Shown here: piece by piece, positions 6,317 through 6,357 of the stretch
Layout: every line of letters begins with the position of its first letter
Numbering within the stretch: the stretch's first letter is position 1
NCBI GenBank assembly: GCA_003644825.1
Contig: QNDJ01000108.1
Span: 1-6,357, forward strand
Length of the DNA stretch: 6,357 nt
DNA from: Candidatus Zhuqueibacterota bacterium
GTDB taxonomy: Bacteria; SM23-31; B21-G16
Direction of reading: 5' to 3'
Made by a program: the position numbers and the translations under genes
Notes under the pieces: model-generated
Databases searched by the model: none
What the model saw: the letters and a program-made list of their open reading frames with translations, nothing else
Told to the model about the DNA's origin: nothing

Positions 6317-6357
6317 GTTTCAAAGGTATTATAACTTTATCGTTAAAAATAAAAAAC

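Larger units (their letters stand above)
5887..6357. other. AT-rich non-coding downstream region
   Basis: No gene is convincing on either strand. Just after the last stop there is a T-rich stretch (5887-5896) with no strong hairpin before it, and an AT-only inverted repeat at 5951-5957 / 5967-5973, so no clear terminator can be named. The right half holds a dispersed-repeat-like element (6127-6166), a palindrome matching the left end of the window (6260-6282) and a small inverted repeat (6301-6316). Confidence 0.6.

Overview
The window carries one five-gene, plus-strand operon (616-5886) between two AT-rich non-coding flanks. It looks like a complete trans-outer-membrane electron conduit of the porin-cytochrome / Geobacter Ext type, with 30 heme-binding motifs in three multiheme c-type cytochromes, plus a two-domain rhodanese lipoprotein and an outer-membrane beta-barrel. 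The most notable feature is the first gene. It is split by an in-frame TGA (823-825) that is best read as a selenocysteine codon: both halves are in the same frame, only the first half has a lipoprotein export signal, and a hairpin starting 5 nt after the TGA closely resembles the E. coli fdhF SECIS (bulged U below a short helix, GU in the apical loop).

Layout. 1-615: non-coding, very AT-rich, with a 12-bp inverted repeat near the left end, a 19-nt direct repeat and an AT palindrome. 616-1926: 11-heme lipoprotein cytochrome with Sec70. 1958-3022: lipoprotein with two rhodanese domains (ExtH-like). 3036-4238: beta-barrel protein (ExtI-like) with a 14-bp perfect inverted repeat early in its coding sequence. 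4255-5142: 12-heme cytochrome with an ordinary signal peptide, probably periplasmic. 5152-5886: 7-heme lipoprotein cytochrome. 5887-6357: non-coding, holding a dispersed-repeat-like element and a second copy of the palindrome family seen at the left end. Gene gaps are 31, 13, 16 and 9 nt, and a Shine-Dalgarno-like sequence precedes each gene (the one before the barrel gene is weak), so co-transcription is likely.

How the genes may work together (inference from family knowledge). The 12-heme periplasmic cytochrome would take electrons from the inner-membrane/periplasmic pool. The barrel would form the channel, and the two lipoprotein cytochromes (11 and 7 hemes) would carry electrons to the outer face and an extracellular acceptor. 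The role of the rhodanese lipoprotein is unknown; in Geobacter, a rhodanese-like ExtH and barrel ExtI are encoded together with multiheme cytochromes. From memory, some Desulfuromonadales ext clusters are reported to encode a selenocysteine-containing cytochrome, so this locus may belong to that little-studied variant.

Organism. A Gram-negative, respiratory, AT-rich bacterium that makes selenoproteins. The standard code applies: TGA ends the first gene, TGG encodes Trp, and no other gene has an internal TGA. The 'YAQ' signal-peptide end of the barrel protein is common in the FCB group (for example Ignavibacteria or Calditrichota), but Deferribacterota or an AT-rich Desulfuromonadia relative cannot be excluded. 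No selenocysteine biosynthesis gene, tRNA, rRNA, transposase or CRISPR is visible here.
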